Of a stretch of DNA of 64,000 bases, positions 34,589 to 48,112 are shown one piece after another. The stretch comes from Bidens hawaiensis (lineage: Eukaryota > Streptophyta > Magnoliopsida > Asterales > Asteraceae). The notes under the pieces were generated by a model that was not told where the DNA came from, did not search any database, and was given only the letters and a program-made list of their open reading frames with translations. Location: positions 62,001 to 126,000 of the forward strand of contig JAIQDT010007311.1 of the NCBI GenBank assembly GCA_021521415.1, written 5' to 3'. Numbering within the stretch: the first letter of the stretch is position 1; every line of letters starts with the position of its first letter. The position numbers and the translations under genes were made by a program.

Positions 34589-36640
34589 ATGCCACATCTG
34601 CGTTCGCAAGGACCGCCGTTCGATTGTTTTGGACCTACTCCGTTGAAGTCCGAGGCAAGTTCGTCTAAAAAGCAACCGATCACCATAGATACTTCACCGA
34701 AATTATCACCCACCAATTCACCCGCAAATTCACCACCACCAAGTCCTAGACCCATTCCAATGGCTGAGAATAACTGCACCGTGTATCAGCAAGCTTTTGA
34801 AGGGTTCCATGAAGATCACTCACCCATTGTCGCCCAAAACATTAATAACCCTAACTCGTGGCACATCCCATCCTATGTCATGAACAACATCACCAATCAC
34901 CACCAGTTCCATGGCCGTGAAGATGAAGATGCACCGGCACACATCAACCGTCTGACCCGTGTGTTCAAAACGTTCAATTTGCAAGGTGCTAACCGGGATG
35001 CGATCTTCCTTCAATTGTTCCCGTTTACACTTTCAGATCGTGCCGCCACTTGGCTCGATTCACAACCTGCTGGAACATTCACCTCATGGGAGGCGCTTCG
35101 TAATGCATTCCTCAAGAAGTACTTCCCACCTGCTAAGGCCCCTCACCTCCGTGATCAGATCCACTCCTTCCACATGGAGCCGGATGAGCCATACTACCAA
35201 GCTTGGGAGCGTTTTCAGAATCTGCTATCCCATTGTTCGCAACATGGTCTCACCCCTTGCGCCCTTGTTGAGAAGTTTTACAATGGGCTTACTTATGAGG
35301 CTCAAGCAAGGTTTGATACAGCTGCTGGGGGCAATCTAATGGACAAGAAGAACGTGACCGTGTGTAACGAGATGTTTGAAAGTTTCGTGCAATCTGAGTA
35401 CGCGAAGAAGCCACGATGCGGGAATTCCAATCCCGTCACCAGTACACCCTCATCTGCTCGAGGTGTGAACCAGGTTAATCTGGACACTGGTATGGCTGCT
35501 GCTTTGGAGAATCTCACCCGAGAGATAAAAGAGTTAAAAACTAAGGTGGATAAGTGTGAGATGTGTAAAGGTGGTCATGGTACGCTGGATTGTCCGTTGA
35601 TGAATAATCAGGATGTTGATTTTGTGGCTGGTTAGAACAAGTTCCCTAATGCTTACAACAATAACAATCAGAACTGGAACAGCTACAAGAATCAAAATCA
35701 AAATCAAGGTCAGAATAACTCGAGTTGGCGTCCGGCCGGTGGGCCACCTGGCTTCCAAGCTCCCTATAACCGAAATCAAGGTCAGTATAACAGTGGAAGT
35801 TCTAATGAGCAAGGTTCGGGTAATGGGAAAGATTCGAGTAGTGGAATGGGAAGATTGGAAGAAATGATGCAGCAAATCCTTAATAGAGATCAAGTCACTC
35901 AAAAGACCCTTGTAGACCATGATTTGCTTTTGAAGAATCAACAATCAGCTATGCTCGACATGCAGCGAACCATTGGTGATATTGCTCGACAATTAAATGA
36001 AAGACCTCCAGGTCAGTTTTCAGGATCTACTCAGCAGAATCCGGCCGCTCAAATAAAGGCGATTACTACTCGTAGCAGTAGGGTGTTGGGTCCCGAGGTG
36101 CGAAGGAATGAAGTTGAAGTGGAAGATGAAGAGGTGATGGATGAAGTAATCGGGATGGAAGTAACGGGTAAAGTGCAGAACACCGCACCAGTTGCACCGC
36201 CAGTAGAGAAGAAGCCGGTTGAAGTCCGGCCATCACCTTTGATTGACCATGCTCGTATCCCATATCCCGCTTGGGCGAAACACCAGAAATATACGCGGGA
36301 GTATGGGCACTTTCTTGATATGTTCCGACAGTTGAAGATTAATCTCCCGTTCATTGAAGCCCTCCAACACATGCCGAAATACACAAAGTTTTTGAAGGAC
36401 CTGTTGAAGAGGAAAGATAGGTTGGGGGAGGTGTCATCGATTCCCCTTATGGGAGATTGTTCGGCGATAGTGTTGAACTGCATACCCGAGAAGTTGTCAG
36501 ATCCGGGTGTGTTTACAATTCCAGTTTTGTTTGGTAGTGATGCGATGAGCCAAGCATTGGCGGATTTGGGTGCAAGTATTAATTTGATGCCGTATTACAC
36601 CGACTCGCATGTCTTTATCGTTAGCCGATCGTTCGGTTAA
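34589..36640 (+). pseudogene. Athila gag and protease region
   Basis: From the ATG at 34589 the frame runs to 36640 with a single amber stop (35633-35635). Features in order: a Pro/Ser-rich N-terminus, the Retrotrans_gag domain ('LFPFTLSDRAATWLDSQPAG' to 'NLLSHCSQHGLTPCALVEKF'), a CEMCKGGHGTLDCP zinc knuckle, an Asn/Gln/Gly-rich linker, and 'RIPYPAWAKHQKYTREYG'. The protease then begins ([13 protein letters not shown], with the catalytic DLGAS). Shortly after, at about 36600, a small deletion shifts the frame. This Asp-tRNA-primed lineage builds cytoplasmic particles; the copy is dead. Confidence 0.9.
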
Positions 36641-39600
36641 GTATCCGCGAGGTATTATTGAGAACTTGCTAGTGAAGGTGGATAAGTTTGTGTTCCCGGT
36701 TGATTTTGTGGTGCTCGACATGGAGGCCGACGAGAAGGTTCCTATTATTCATGGTCGTCCGTTCTTACGTACTGCAAGGGCGCTTATCGATGTGTATATG
36801 GGAAGATCACGCTTCGGGTTGGTGATGAGAATGTTACTTATGATGTCATGAGGTCGATGAAGCATCCGAGTGATCAAGATGATTTCAGTGGTCCAGCTAC
36901 TCGGTTTATTTTATTAACTCGTTTATTTGTAGGTATTGATAGCTGCTTCGATTATATTTATGGTGCGGATCTCGTGGGAAGTAATGGTTTGGTTGATTGT
37001 GATGATTTGGGTGAGGATGAGCTGTGTGGGAACGACTCGGTTTGTGATGAGTTGGTTGAGATTTCGGGTTTGCCCAAGACAATAGAGGTAAATGAGATTA
37101 GTTGTGAGAGTGAGGCGGATTCAGTAGAGAAACCCGCTCCGTTGGAATTGAAAGTACTCCCGTCACACTTAGAGTATACGTATCTTGACGAGGGCTCGAA
37201 CTTGCCCGTTATTGTGTCATCCAAGCTGACGGAAGAACAAAAGACGAAGTTGATAGACGTGTTGAAGTTACATAAGGGGCGATTGCATGGAGACTTTCCG
37301 ATATTCATGGTATTAGCCCCGCTTATTGCACGCACCGGATTCTAATGGAGGATGAGTACAAGCCAGTGGTGCAACCATAAAGACGTCTTAATCCGAGTTT
37401 GCAAGAGGTAGTGAAGAAGGAGGTATTGAAGTTGATGGATGCTGGGATGATTTACCCGATTTCCGACTCTCCATGGGTGAGCCCGACTCAAGTTGTTCCA
37501 AAGAAGGGAGGTATGACCGTTGTGATGAATGAGAAGAATGAACTTATCCCATCGCGTACGGTTACCGGCTGGCGAGTGTGTATTGACTACAGGAGGTTGA
37601 ATGATGCCACCAGGAAGGACCACTTCCCGTTGCCGTTTATTGATCAGATGTTGGAGCGTTTGGCAGGTCAGCAGTTTTATTGTTTTCTTGACGGTTTTTC
37701 GGGTTATTTTCAAATTCCCATTGAACCGGAAGACCAAGAGAAGAAGATTTTTACATGTCCGTATGGCACCTTTGCGTACCGTCGCATGCCGTTTGGACTA
37801 TGTAACGCGCCGGCCACCTTTCAGAGTTGTATGGTGGCCATCTTTCAGGATATGATAGAGACGTCCATGGAGGTGTTTATGGATGATTTTTCGGTTTGCG
37901 GTAATTCTTTCGATCATTGTTTGGCAAATTCTTGAGAAGATGTTGAAGAGGTGTATTGAAACAAAGTTGATGTTAAATTGGGAGAAATGTCATTTTATGG
38001 TGACAGAAGAGATCGTGTTGGGTCATAAGATCTCGAGAGATGGTATTGAGGTGGATCATGCGAAGATTGATAGTATAAGTAGACTTCCTCCACCAACGAA
38101 CGTGAAAGCGATCAGGAGTTTCTTGGGCCATGCAGGATTTTATCGGCGGTTTATCAAAGACTTTTCAAAAATTACCCGCCCGATGACCCGACTCCTCGAG
38201 AAAGATGTACCATTTGTGTTTGATGATGAGTGTGTGAAGGCGTTTACGTTTTTGAAAGAAAAGCTCGTAAGTGCTCCCATTCTTTGTACTCTCGATTGGA
38301 GTTTGTCGTTCGAGCTCATGTGTGATGCTAGTGATTATACGGTTGGAGCGGTTTTGGTGCAAAGGCGAGATAAACATTTTCACCCCATCTATTATGCTAG
38401 CAAGACGTTGAACGATGCTCAAGAGAACTACAACACCACCGAGAAAGAGCTTTTAGCCGTTGTGTTCGCATTTGACAAGTTCCGCTCATATCTCGTGCTT
38501 TCAAAGACCACCGTTTTCACTGATCATGCAGCTTTGCGTTTTCTCTTTCACAAGAAAGACACGAAGCCTCGTCTTATACGGTGGATTCTTCTACTTTTCA
38601 AGTTTGACATCGAGATCAAAGATAAGAGGGGTGCGGAAAACGTAGCGGCCGATCATCTATACCGTCTAGAGGACCCGAGGAGAGAAGAGTTCCATGAGGA
38701 GGAGATTGGAGGTACATTCCCTCACAAGTCAATTGACTTTGTTGCAGCGGAGAAGCAAGGTATGCCATGGTTCACTGATTTTGCTAATTATTTGGCTAAT
38801 GGTTTTGTTTTGGAGGGTATGACTACGCAATAAAAGAGGAAATTCTTCCGAGATGTTAATCGGTATGTGTGGGATGACCCGTTCTTGTTTAAGATTGGTG
38901 GTGATCGGATTCTTAGGAGATGTGTGACGAAAGAGGAAGGTTGGGATATTCTCAAGCATGTTCAAGAGGGGTTGACTGGAGGTCATCATAGTGCGCACGC
39001 GACCGCACAAAAGGTGTTTGATAGTGGGTTCTATTGGCCGATAGTTGTTAAAAATGCTGAAGAGTTCGTGAAGCTTTGTGATGCGTGCCAAAGAACAGGT
39101 AATATTTCTTCCAAGAATGAGATGCCTCAAAACCCCATTCAAATTCTTGAAATCTTTGATGTTTGGGGCATCGACTTCATGGGACCGTTTCCCACGTTGA
39201 ATGGTAATAAGTATATTTTGGTGGCGATTGATTATGTGTCGAAGTGGGTAGAAGCCCAAGCGTTGGCCACGAACGATGCACGAGTTGTTGTGAGGTTTCT
39301 TAAGAAGTTGTTTACTCGTTTCGGTACCCCGAGAGCTATTATTAGTGATCGGGGCACCCATTTTTGTAATACCGTCATGGAGAAAGCATTGGCTCGTTAT
39401 GGGGTTACTCATCGTACCTCTACTGCCTATCACCCTTAAACGAATGGTCAAGTCGAGAATGCAAATCGAGGGGTGAAGAGGATTTTGGAGAAGACAGTCG
39501 GGGCGAGTCGAAAAGATTGGTCGGAGAAGTTAGATGATGCATTGTGGGCATTCCGAACTGCGTACAAGACTCCGATGGGTACTACATCGTTTATGCTTGT

Positions 39601-40057
39601 TTATGGTAAGTCTTGTCATCTTCCAGTGGAGTTGGAGCATCGAGCTTATTGGGCGTTGAAGACGGTGAATGTCGATCTTACTGAAGCCGCGAGGAAAAGG
39701 TACTTTCAGATTCATGAGTTGGAAGAGCTTCGGGATGTGGCATATTCTCGATCGTTGAACATCAAAGAAAAGACAAAAGTTCTACACGATCGGCGTTTGA
39801 AAGGCGGAAAAGAGTTCAAGAAAGGCGATAAGGTATTGTTATTTAATTCTCGTTTGAAGTTGTTTGCAGGAAAGTTGAGATCAAAGTGGACAGGACCATA
39901 CTTGGTGAAGGAAGTTTTCCCGTATGGTGTGGTGGAGTTGGAGAATCCAGATAATGGAACGTTATGGAAGGTGAAGAGTTATCGTTTAAAGCACTATCTT
40001 GGAGGACCGGATGAATCAATCGAGGTGGAGGAAACTCCTCTCGATCCATCGCACTGA
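36609..40057 (+). pseudogene. Athila pol: protease end, RT, RNase H, integrase
   Basis: Protease C-term '[18 protein letters not shown]', a frameshift near 36800, a linker, another frameshift near 37290 and an ochre stop at about 37378. RT follows ('SPWVSPTQVVPKKGGMTVV', 'WRVCIDYRRLNDATRKDHFP', catalytic FMDD at about 37877). A frameshift near 37930 leads to the connection domain and RNase H ('LMCDASDYTVGAVLVQRRDK', TEKELLAVVFA, FTDHAALRFL). An ochre stop is at 38831-38833. The integrase has its HHCC finger (GGHHSAHA ... CDACQ), GIDFMG and ISDRGTHF for the two Asp, and GQVENANRG for the Glu. Another ochre stop stands just before that Glu (39437-39439). The frame ends at 40057. Every nonsense codon lies where Gln is usual. 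Confidence 0.92.
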
Positions 40058-41962
40058 ATTTTCACACGAGGTTCTTTAGTGAATACTCAAGTGTAGAATT
40101 TGTATATTCTTTCCTATTTTAATTTATATTTTATTTTTATTTTTTCTTGAGTCACTAACGTAGTTTTCTGTAGTTTTTATTTGTTTTTAAGTTTTGAAGG
40201 AAGAGAGTGTGAGATAGAAGATCCCCTTGAAGTATAATGCAACATTCAAGTGTGAGGATGGAGCAGCAGGAGCCGTATACTTTTCTTATTATTTATTTGT
40301 TTCTTTCATGTTTGGTTGGTTGATCCGGTTCCATACTTTGAATGCTTAATATCTATCAGGTCGATAAGATGAATTTTTAGATATTGTTTGTATTGTTGTC
40401 GTTTCCGCTCATGTACGAGAGAAAGGAGATACTGGTTGTTGAGCATGTTCGGAGATGGAGGGAATTTATGGAAGAAGACTTCAGCATCATACTTTACTCG
40501 CATATTACCAGCTAAGTCTTTTCCTTTTTACTTTGTTTTTATATTTTTTTAGTTTTTAATTTTTTAGCTTTGTTTTATTCTTATTTATTTTTTGTATTTT
40601 TAGGTTTTGTTTTTAAATTTTTTTTGAGTCGTGTTTCCGTCTCTGCATTGAGGACAATGCTAAATTTAAGTGTGGGGATAGGAACACATGTTTTTAATTT
40701 GTTTGGTCTTACTTATTTAAAAAAAAAAGTTTAGAAAAATGTCTTTGAATTTGTTTCTTTTTGCGTATAAATGGGAGATGAGGATATTTATCAGGAATCG
40801 GTTTTTCAAACTACTAATAATAAGATATAATTAAAAGAACACGAACTTAACTTGGGATGTTTCGGTAGGCTCAGCCTTGAGAATGAAAGGGCAATTTGAT
40901 AGTTGGTTTTAAACGATAAATATGATTTTTAGTGGGAAACATGTTAAGTCTGTATAAAATACGAGATGAAAGGTCGGGCCATACTCAAGCCTCATTTTTA
41001 GTTTGATAGTAGAAATTATGAATTTTTAAAGAAATCTGAATACGCTATCATACAATGTTTGGGTAGGTTTAAACGTTAAAGTATACAGTGTAGCCGGTGA
41101 TATATACTTAAAATCTTACACTTCTAGTTTTAGTGCTTAACACTTCATAGGCGTATGGTTTTATAGCCTTAAATCCTGTATTGATGGGTAGCCACGGGTT
41201 TGGAAACCGCGGGTCTTTTTACGGTTGTTCATGTGGGTATCTTCGGATATTTAACAAATAAAAGTTTTTAAGCATAAACCCGCAGTTTACTGCCATTACA
41301 CTCACTTACATCAATTACAGTGAAGTAAAATCTTGATGATCCAGTGATCATCCCGCTGTTAGTCATACGTGGTCCTCTTACTTGCCTCCCATACCATTAA
41401 GAACAGGGTCAACTAGAGACACGACGTATGTAAACCGACATATGGAAACTTGTAAAATCACGTGTGGTAATGGGTCCGAGGTGTTGCTTTATAACGGAGG
41501 TATGTCATGTAGTGGGGAACACTTGCTAATCAGTTGAATAATTGAACCTTAATCGTATCTAATGGCTGCTTGGTATACTCTGATGTTTAAATTTAGGTGG
41601 ATAAACAATACCCTTGATCGTCTTAGCTATTTATGAAAAATGTGCATCAATGTTTTAATCTGCTATTATGAGGTTTAAGTCAAGTTGGGGTGGTTTGATC
41701 CGGTAAAATCTAAAATAAAACGGGTCTTGACTGTGGGTTCCACTAGATTATATACAAATAATAATAATAATAGTCGGATCTTACTCGTCCCGGTAAAGAC
41801 AAAGGCATGGTTTTAAGTGGACAACAATATCGGTGATCGCAGTTTTTGCGTTGTTTTAAATTTTAAGATAACCTATATGTTTTTAAGATCGTATTTCTCC
41901 GATTCTGATCCCATTGCAATTAGACTTTTTCAGGGAATAAAAAGTTTAAGTGTGGAGATATT
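40058..41962 (+). other. Athila 3' non-coding region with polypurine tracts
   Basis: 1.9 kb without a convincing frame. Some Athila members carry an envelope-like ORF here; I see none. Three similar purine-rich tracts stand at about 40248 (AAGTGTGAGGATGGAG), 40669 (AAGTGTGGGGATAGG) and 41948 (AAGTGTGGAGATATT). The last touches the 3' LTR and is the functional polypurine tract. Confidence 0.7.
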
Positions 41963-44900
41963 TGATATGGTCTCAATAATACATATTATTATATAAATAT
42001 TCTCTATACTTTTGAGTGCTTTTGAGCCATGTTTTTATTGAATATTATTCTTATATGGTTCATATATGAGTTTTAAGAGTTTGGAAAGACAATGAGCTAA
42101 TATAATGTATTTTTACTAAACTTGAGACCGACTAGTGAATGGTCGATTATTATTATTATTCACCATTGTTCATAACTTAAATAATATTAATAATCTCATG
42201 AATATATTAAATCCTAATGATAATTGGAAGTAAAAAAGGTAATTACAATATGTAAGGCCCCGAACCCCGGGAACCCCACAGTTGGTAATCACTCAAAATA
42301 CTCGTAAAATTAAATAAACTCAAAAACTGTTTCTTCCATTCAAACAAACATTTCAGAGTATCAATTTTGCGAAAAACATGAAAAATGAAATAAGCTACCG
42401 AAACCCGGGAATTTTGCCCAAAATCCGAAGTAAGTATAAATTTATAAATTTCCTTGACATAAAACATTCATAATAATTCTTCCTTCCAGTATGCCCTTCA
42501 CCATCCAAGTAGCTCCGTGCACGTCAAGCGATAAGGCATCCTCTTCCGAATCCTGAAACTTACACTAACATGCACACAAAGTCAGCTTGAGCTGAGTGAG
42601 TTCAAGTTTTAAGTAAAAGATATCAGTAGTAAAATCATGATAGTCATATCAAAGGTTTTCTTAAAGTAAAAGGGTACATCCATCTAATCATCATTACCGA
42701 ACTTAAACATCCTCATACATACATATACAAAATGTATATGTAAACATCCATTCAATAACATCCCTATATACATAACAGTATATATATATCATCCACGTAT
42801 AACATCAGGGTCGAGTAAACGTACAACCCAAACACGTAACATCAATGTATGCAAACACAAAGTAGGCATACACAACATCAGTAGTCGAAACGACTACAAC
42901 ATCGCCAAATAGAGGCCAAGAAATGTATATACACATATATATATTTAACATCCCAAGGCTTACCATATACTAGCAAGCCTATATAAAATCATTTTAAAAA
43001 CGTTTCATCAAGTAAGAAAACATTTAGGTGCGCATGCTAGCCCAAAAGTAAAATGAGTAAAAAGGGCATCATGAACTCACCTGAGATCGATCGAATACTT
43101 GCAACGAGCTAGGAAGTTCTTAAGGGCAAAATCACAAGCAAGGGCCTGTAAATTATACATAACGCGTTACTAAACTAGACTGTAGGAACACTCTAGCCTA
43201 ATGGGCCGTACAAGCCCAACACTTTGGCCCAAGGCCCAACACTTGGCCCAAGGCCCAAAGATAGTCAAATCGGGTCGAATGCGCGTGAAATAATTCTTAA
43301 AACCATTTGTTAACCGAATCAGCCCCGAATGAACCAAATTCCATCTTAACTATTTTAATTCATCATAATTATGTCACCCGAGTTGATAGGGTTGACGGTT
43401 CCTTTTTACAACACTTACTTTAACATTTAAACGAAAATTCGCGCACCGCCGACTCGATTGACCAAGCACTAACCACGACAGCCCCGAGCACCAAAAAAAT
43501 AATTTTTCCACAGCCCTTAAACCTCCCTAGGGCTGCACAAACTGAATCGGTCAGTCATCCGATCAACTAACGCATCAAACTCAACAATTTGCAATTCTAC
43601 ACCCGATAAACCCTAGTTTTCGAACTAAAATCGATTGACCGACCTAAACACCTCCAATGACCATGAAATTTTAATATGATGTAAATGCCATACCTGCGGG
43701 TCTTTCTACACCGTAAACTCTAATTTTTATCATCGGGAAGTGGGTCAATTGCACTCTAGCCGAAATCTGCCCAACGAAAAGTTTCGGCGAAATTGAGCAT
43801 CAAAACGATTAGGGGTGAGCAAAAAGAGTGTAGAGGATTGTAGTACATACCTTGAACTACCTCTAGGAACTTGGAATCGATCAAAAAGTCGAAGCAATGA
43901 AGGGGGGGGGCTGGTGTTGGCCGATCGGCAGCTGCAACAATGATTTAGGGTTTTATTTTTTTTTATGATATAACTTAAGATATTACACTCTAGTCCTTGT
44001 AGATTCAAGTGTAAGGAAAAATGGAAGGAATGGTTAGGTCCTTTAACGTACCGGGATGACATGAAGGCTTCCGAGAAACGTCGGATGAATCCCGAAAATT
44101 ATACATACTCAACAATCTTTAGTTCTTCAAACCGGAGTTAACGGGTGTACACAATAATTGCATTCAACAAATATATAAAATGTATGAATTAATTTCTTTG
44201 CAATATGATTTATTGGTCAGAGTATATCAAAGACTCAACCTGGTTGTGGGCTTTCGGTAATCAGCCCACCAAGTTAAGTGAAGACCAAGTAATTTGGGTT
44301 CCAAAACAAATATAAACATGAAAAAGGAAGTCGGTTATGGGAGAGCTATATATTGTTATTATTCCTATCATTAAAAAAAAAGGAGATTAAGAAGACACGG
44401 ACGAACAGAAGAACCCTACGAATTAAAGTGGTCAGCCTCAAGGGAGAAGAGAAAAGGAAAGGAAGCCTTTGGTCCGAGCAGATAGTGTCCGGGTTCAACA
44501 CGACTCATCCAAGAATCATTATTATTTGGTTTGAATCCATTATTTTCGTTATGAATTTATTATTTGAATCTATTTATTATCTTTTGGTCTTGAGTATGGT
44601 TGTTGGCTAAACCCTTATACTGCCTAGGTTATGATGAACCTACTTTGATGTTTTGATTTGACTTGGGATTATTATTGCTATGGTTTTTATGTTTTAGTAA
44701 AAGATTTATTTATATTAAATTGATGCATATGGATGCTTAGGATTGTTTGATGAGTTTTATTCCATAGCTTTCCTTGATTATTGTTTGTCATATGATAGGT
44801 TGCTATTAGATCAATTACTTTGTGTTCTTGATTATTTTATGATTGATGTCATGATATGATCATAGGAATAATATTGTCAAATAAACCTAAGTGTGCTGCT

Positions 44901-45639
44901 AACCTAAAATATGTAAAGTGCTAGGTTATTGATAGATCTTTATTATTTAATCTTGCTAGATTTAGTTCTTCGTAAGGAGTCCGTCTAGGGTTGATTATTT
45001 ATTATTGTCTATTGAGTCAATTAAATATTTTAAATTGCGTTTGATTTCCGCGCTGTAAGGTAGGATTTCGTATAAAGGAACTAAATCATAATTAATTAGG
45101 TGACCGTAAGGGAACTTGATTTTTAATACTGGTGTGCGTTAAAATTTATTAGAAACCCATAGGTGTCTTCTTGAGAAGGGTCAAGGGTCATGTTCGGGTT
45201 TTCTTTTAAGTGTCTATTTTACGATCCTAGTCCATAACTAAATATTTTCCCGGGTTAAGTCATAACTGAAATTTAGGGGATTCTAGCCTAGGTAGTTTTC
45301 TCATCATCATCTTATTTTAAATAACAAATTCTTGCTTTTGTTTAAATTACTTGTTTTCTTAATTAGTTTTTAATTATAGTATTAAATTAGTATTTAAAAA
45401 AAAAACCCCAAAACAAATATAATTAATAAGTCGTGTTTTGTAGTCGAGTCTAATTAGCTAATAAACGTAATTTAGAGAGTCTCGTGGGTTCGATATCCGG
45501 ACTTACTTAGCTTTACTAGAGTCGACCGGTTCACTTGCCGGTTAGTAGTTTAGTCGAGTTTTAAAGAGTCTAGAGTATTACTTAGTGTTTATTTTTAGTT
45601 AATTTAATTAATAATTATTAAACTACTTCAAGCACATCA
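41963..45639 (+). repeat. Athila 3' LTR, interrupted
   Basis: TGATATGGTCTC to AAGCACATCA. Interrupted at 42251-44151 by a solo LTR. Otherwise colinear with the 5' LTR. Confidence 0.92.
42251..44151 (+). mobile_element. Solo LTR of the second Ty3 family in the Athila 3' LTR
   Basis: 1901 bp, TGTAAGGCCCCGAACCCCGG to GGGTGTACA, with duplication CAATA at 42246-42250 and 44152-44156. Shares long blocks with 29825-33963 but lacks the 38-bp array. Its position in the Athila LTR differs from that of the other solo LTR, so it is an independent insertion. Confidence 0.88.
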
Positions 45640-48112
45640 GTTATTCACCGTCTCTCTTGTCCTCACACCATCGAACAAAATGGTGTTGTTGAAAGGCGTC
45701 ATCGTCATGTTGTTGAAACGGGCTTAACATTTATGGCACAATCCCATGTCCCCTCAACGTTTCTTTCATTATGCTTTTGAAACTTCCGTTTACTTAATAA
45801 ATATAATGCCCTCTCGTACAAACTCTAACCCCTCCCTTTTCAAACACTTATACCACCATAAACCTGATTTCTTCTTTATTAGCGTGCTCAGTTGCCAGTG
45901 CTTTCCTCACCTTCGTTCTTATAATCCAAACAAAATGGATTTTCGATCTACACCTTGTATTTTCTTGGGTGTAGCACCTCTTATCACAGATATCGATGCT
46001 TTGACCCCTTCACAGAACGTATTTATATTGCCCGTCATGTTTGATTCAACGAAAATTCTTTTCCTTTCCTTACTAAACCTACCACCTCTTCCCCTGATTC
46101 ATCTCCTGATCCATATGTTTCATCTTACCCCACAACTTCCACTCTCCTAAACATGGTGGATTCCTTAAATACCACCACAACCCCAGCACCAGACCCTACT
46201 CATACTCATTCTATAGATCAACCAACTCATACTTACACCCGCTGGTCCACAACAAACCAGATTTCCACTGCCCCTGCATTTGATCAATACCACGAGTCAA
46301 CTAATGTTCACCTAACAAACACCACTCAACCACCTTCTACCACCCTACAATCTGACCAGCCGACTAACGACATTAATACACCTAATCCACAACCTATTTC
46401 AGCCTACAGTCAACTCACACACCAACTCCAAACCCAAACCCACCTCCTCCACAACGCCAACGTCCAGCTAACCTACGCCCACAGCCCAAACAAACTATAT
46501 CATGCAATCCATCTTCGTTTCATACCTCCATTCCTACATCTCATACAGAAACCTCCACCTTTACTATTTCCAACAAAGATTCAAATTGGTGCCAGGCCAT
46601 GGCAGACGACTACTCAGCTTTAATTCACAATGGTACCTGGTCTTTGGTTCCTCGTGTTCCACATACAAATGTGGTTGATTGCAAATGGGTATACATAGTT
46701 AAAAGAGACCAAAATGGGACAATTAAGCGCTACAAGGTGCGTCTGGTCACAAAAGGTTTTAATCAACAACCTGGTTTAGACTATACTAAAACATTTAGTC
46801 CAGTAGTGAAATCCACTACTAGCAGGGTCGTTTTATCATTAGCTGTTACCAAACAATGGTCTCTATGACAGCTTGATGTTCAAAATGCTTTCTTACATGG
46901 TGATCTGAAGGAAACAGTCTATTTGAAACAACTACAAGGCTTTGTTGACCCTCGTAAGCCACATCATGTGTGCCTCCTACATAAGTCTTTGTGTGTTCTC
47001 AAACAGGCACCACATGCTTGGTTTGAACGACTCTCTTCTGCATTACTTACTCTCAGTTTTAGGGGATCTAGAACAAATCCTTCCTTATTTATTTATTCTA
47101 GTAAAAGGGCACTTTTGTATTATATGTCGATGACATTATTTTAACTGGTAACAACAACCTGGCTATCAACCATGTGGTGCAATGTCTTAGTAAATTGTTT
47201 ATATACAAGACATGGGGCCCTTATCATGTTTCCTGGGTATTGAGGTGATTCGTAAAAGTTCTGATATCATTATTTCACAACAGAAATACATTAATGAATT
47301 ATTGGACTGGGCAAAATTGTCCCAATCCAAGCCGGTTCCATCACCATGCACTACAGGCAACCCTCTTTATCTTGGTGACAGCTCTCGATTTGAGGATTAG
47401 TATAATATAGACAAATAGTTGGTGCATTACAATATGTTACTCTCTCCTGGCCTGATATCACATTTTCGGTTAATAAAGTTTGCCAGTTCATGCATTTTCC
47501 TACTGAAAATCACGGGTCTGCTGTAAAACGCATCTTATGATATTTACATTGAACTGCTAATCATGCTCTCTTGATTTCCAGCTGCTCGTCTCCTGTTTTG
47601 CATGCCTATATAGATGTTTCTTTTCATCAGTTGACCGTTTTTTCTGATGCAGATTGTGCCAGATGCCCAGATGACTGTCGATCCATGGGAGGATATGCTA
47701 TTTATCTTGGGTCAAATCTTATTTTATAGTCAACTAGGAAACAAAAGATTTTATCTTGGTTATCTATTGAATCTAAATATAAGGCTTTGGCCTATACGGT
47801 TACTGAATTGACCAGGCTTGAAACATTATTGAGAGAAATTCATGTCCCAATGCACTATGCTCCTACTATATGGTGTGACAATTTGAGAGCTACATATTTA
47901 TCTACTAATCTGGTTTTTCATGCTAGAACAAAACATGTGGAAGTAGATTTTCACTTCGTTCGCGAGAAAGTTGCCCGAAGAAAGTAATTAAATCAGTTTA
48001 TCTCTACACATGATCAAATTGCTGATGTGTTCACAAAGCCACTACCATCAGATCGTTTTCTATTCTTAAAGTCCAAGCTAAGAGCCGATCCCCGTCTTAG
48101 CTTGAGGGAGAA
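45640..48112 (+). pseudogene. Copia pol: integrase end, RT, RNase H
   Basis: Resumes the integrase with HTIEQNGVVERRHRH (catalytic Glu in the NGVVERRH motif) at about 45670-45715. A Pro/Thr-rich linker follows. RT has NGTWSLVPR, '[20 protein letters not shown]' and '[18 protein letters not shown]'. A stop stands at 46866-46868, then QLDVQNAFLHGDL. The catalytic YVDD is still encoded at about 47119-47130, but in a shifted frame. RNase H has FSDADCARCPDD and IESKYKALAY, plus further stops at about 47537 and 47727. The C-terminus has DVFTKPLP. The polypurine tract CTTGAGGGAGAA touches the 3' LTR. Confidence 0.9.

Larger units (their letters stand above)
28449..45639 (+). mobile_element. Athila-type Ty3 retrotransposon inside the Copia integrase
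   Basis: LTRs of about 1.78 kb each once their own insertions are removed (1785 and 1771 bp). They have TG..CA ends; the left copy has TA by one change. The primer site is of aspartate-tRNA type. Gag-pol is on the plus strand, with a long non-coding 3' region. The 5-bp duplication GTTAT is at 28444-28448 and 45640-45644. Orientation is the same as the Copia host. Confidence 0.92.

Noticed and set aside
34959..35339. 126-residue plus-strand frame in the Athila gag
   Set aside because: Alternative frame over the well-supported Retrotrans_gag domain.
40058..41962. Envelope-like ORF of Athila
   Set aside because: No frame longer than about 65 codons and no membrane or signal pattern in a suitable order.
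46942..47144. Active Copia reverse transcriptase
   Set aside because: The YVDD codons are present, but the frame is shifted just before them and several stops stand on both sides.
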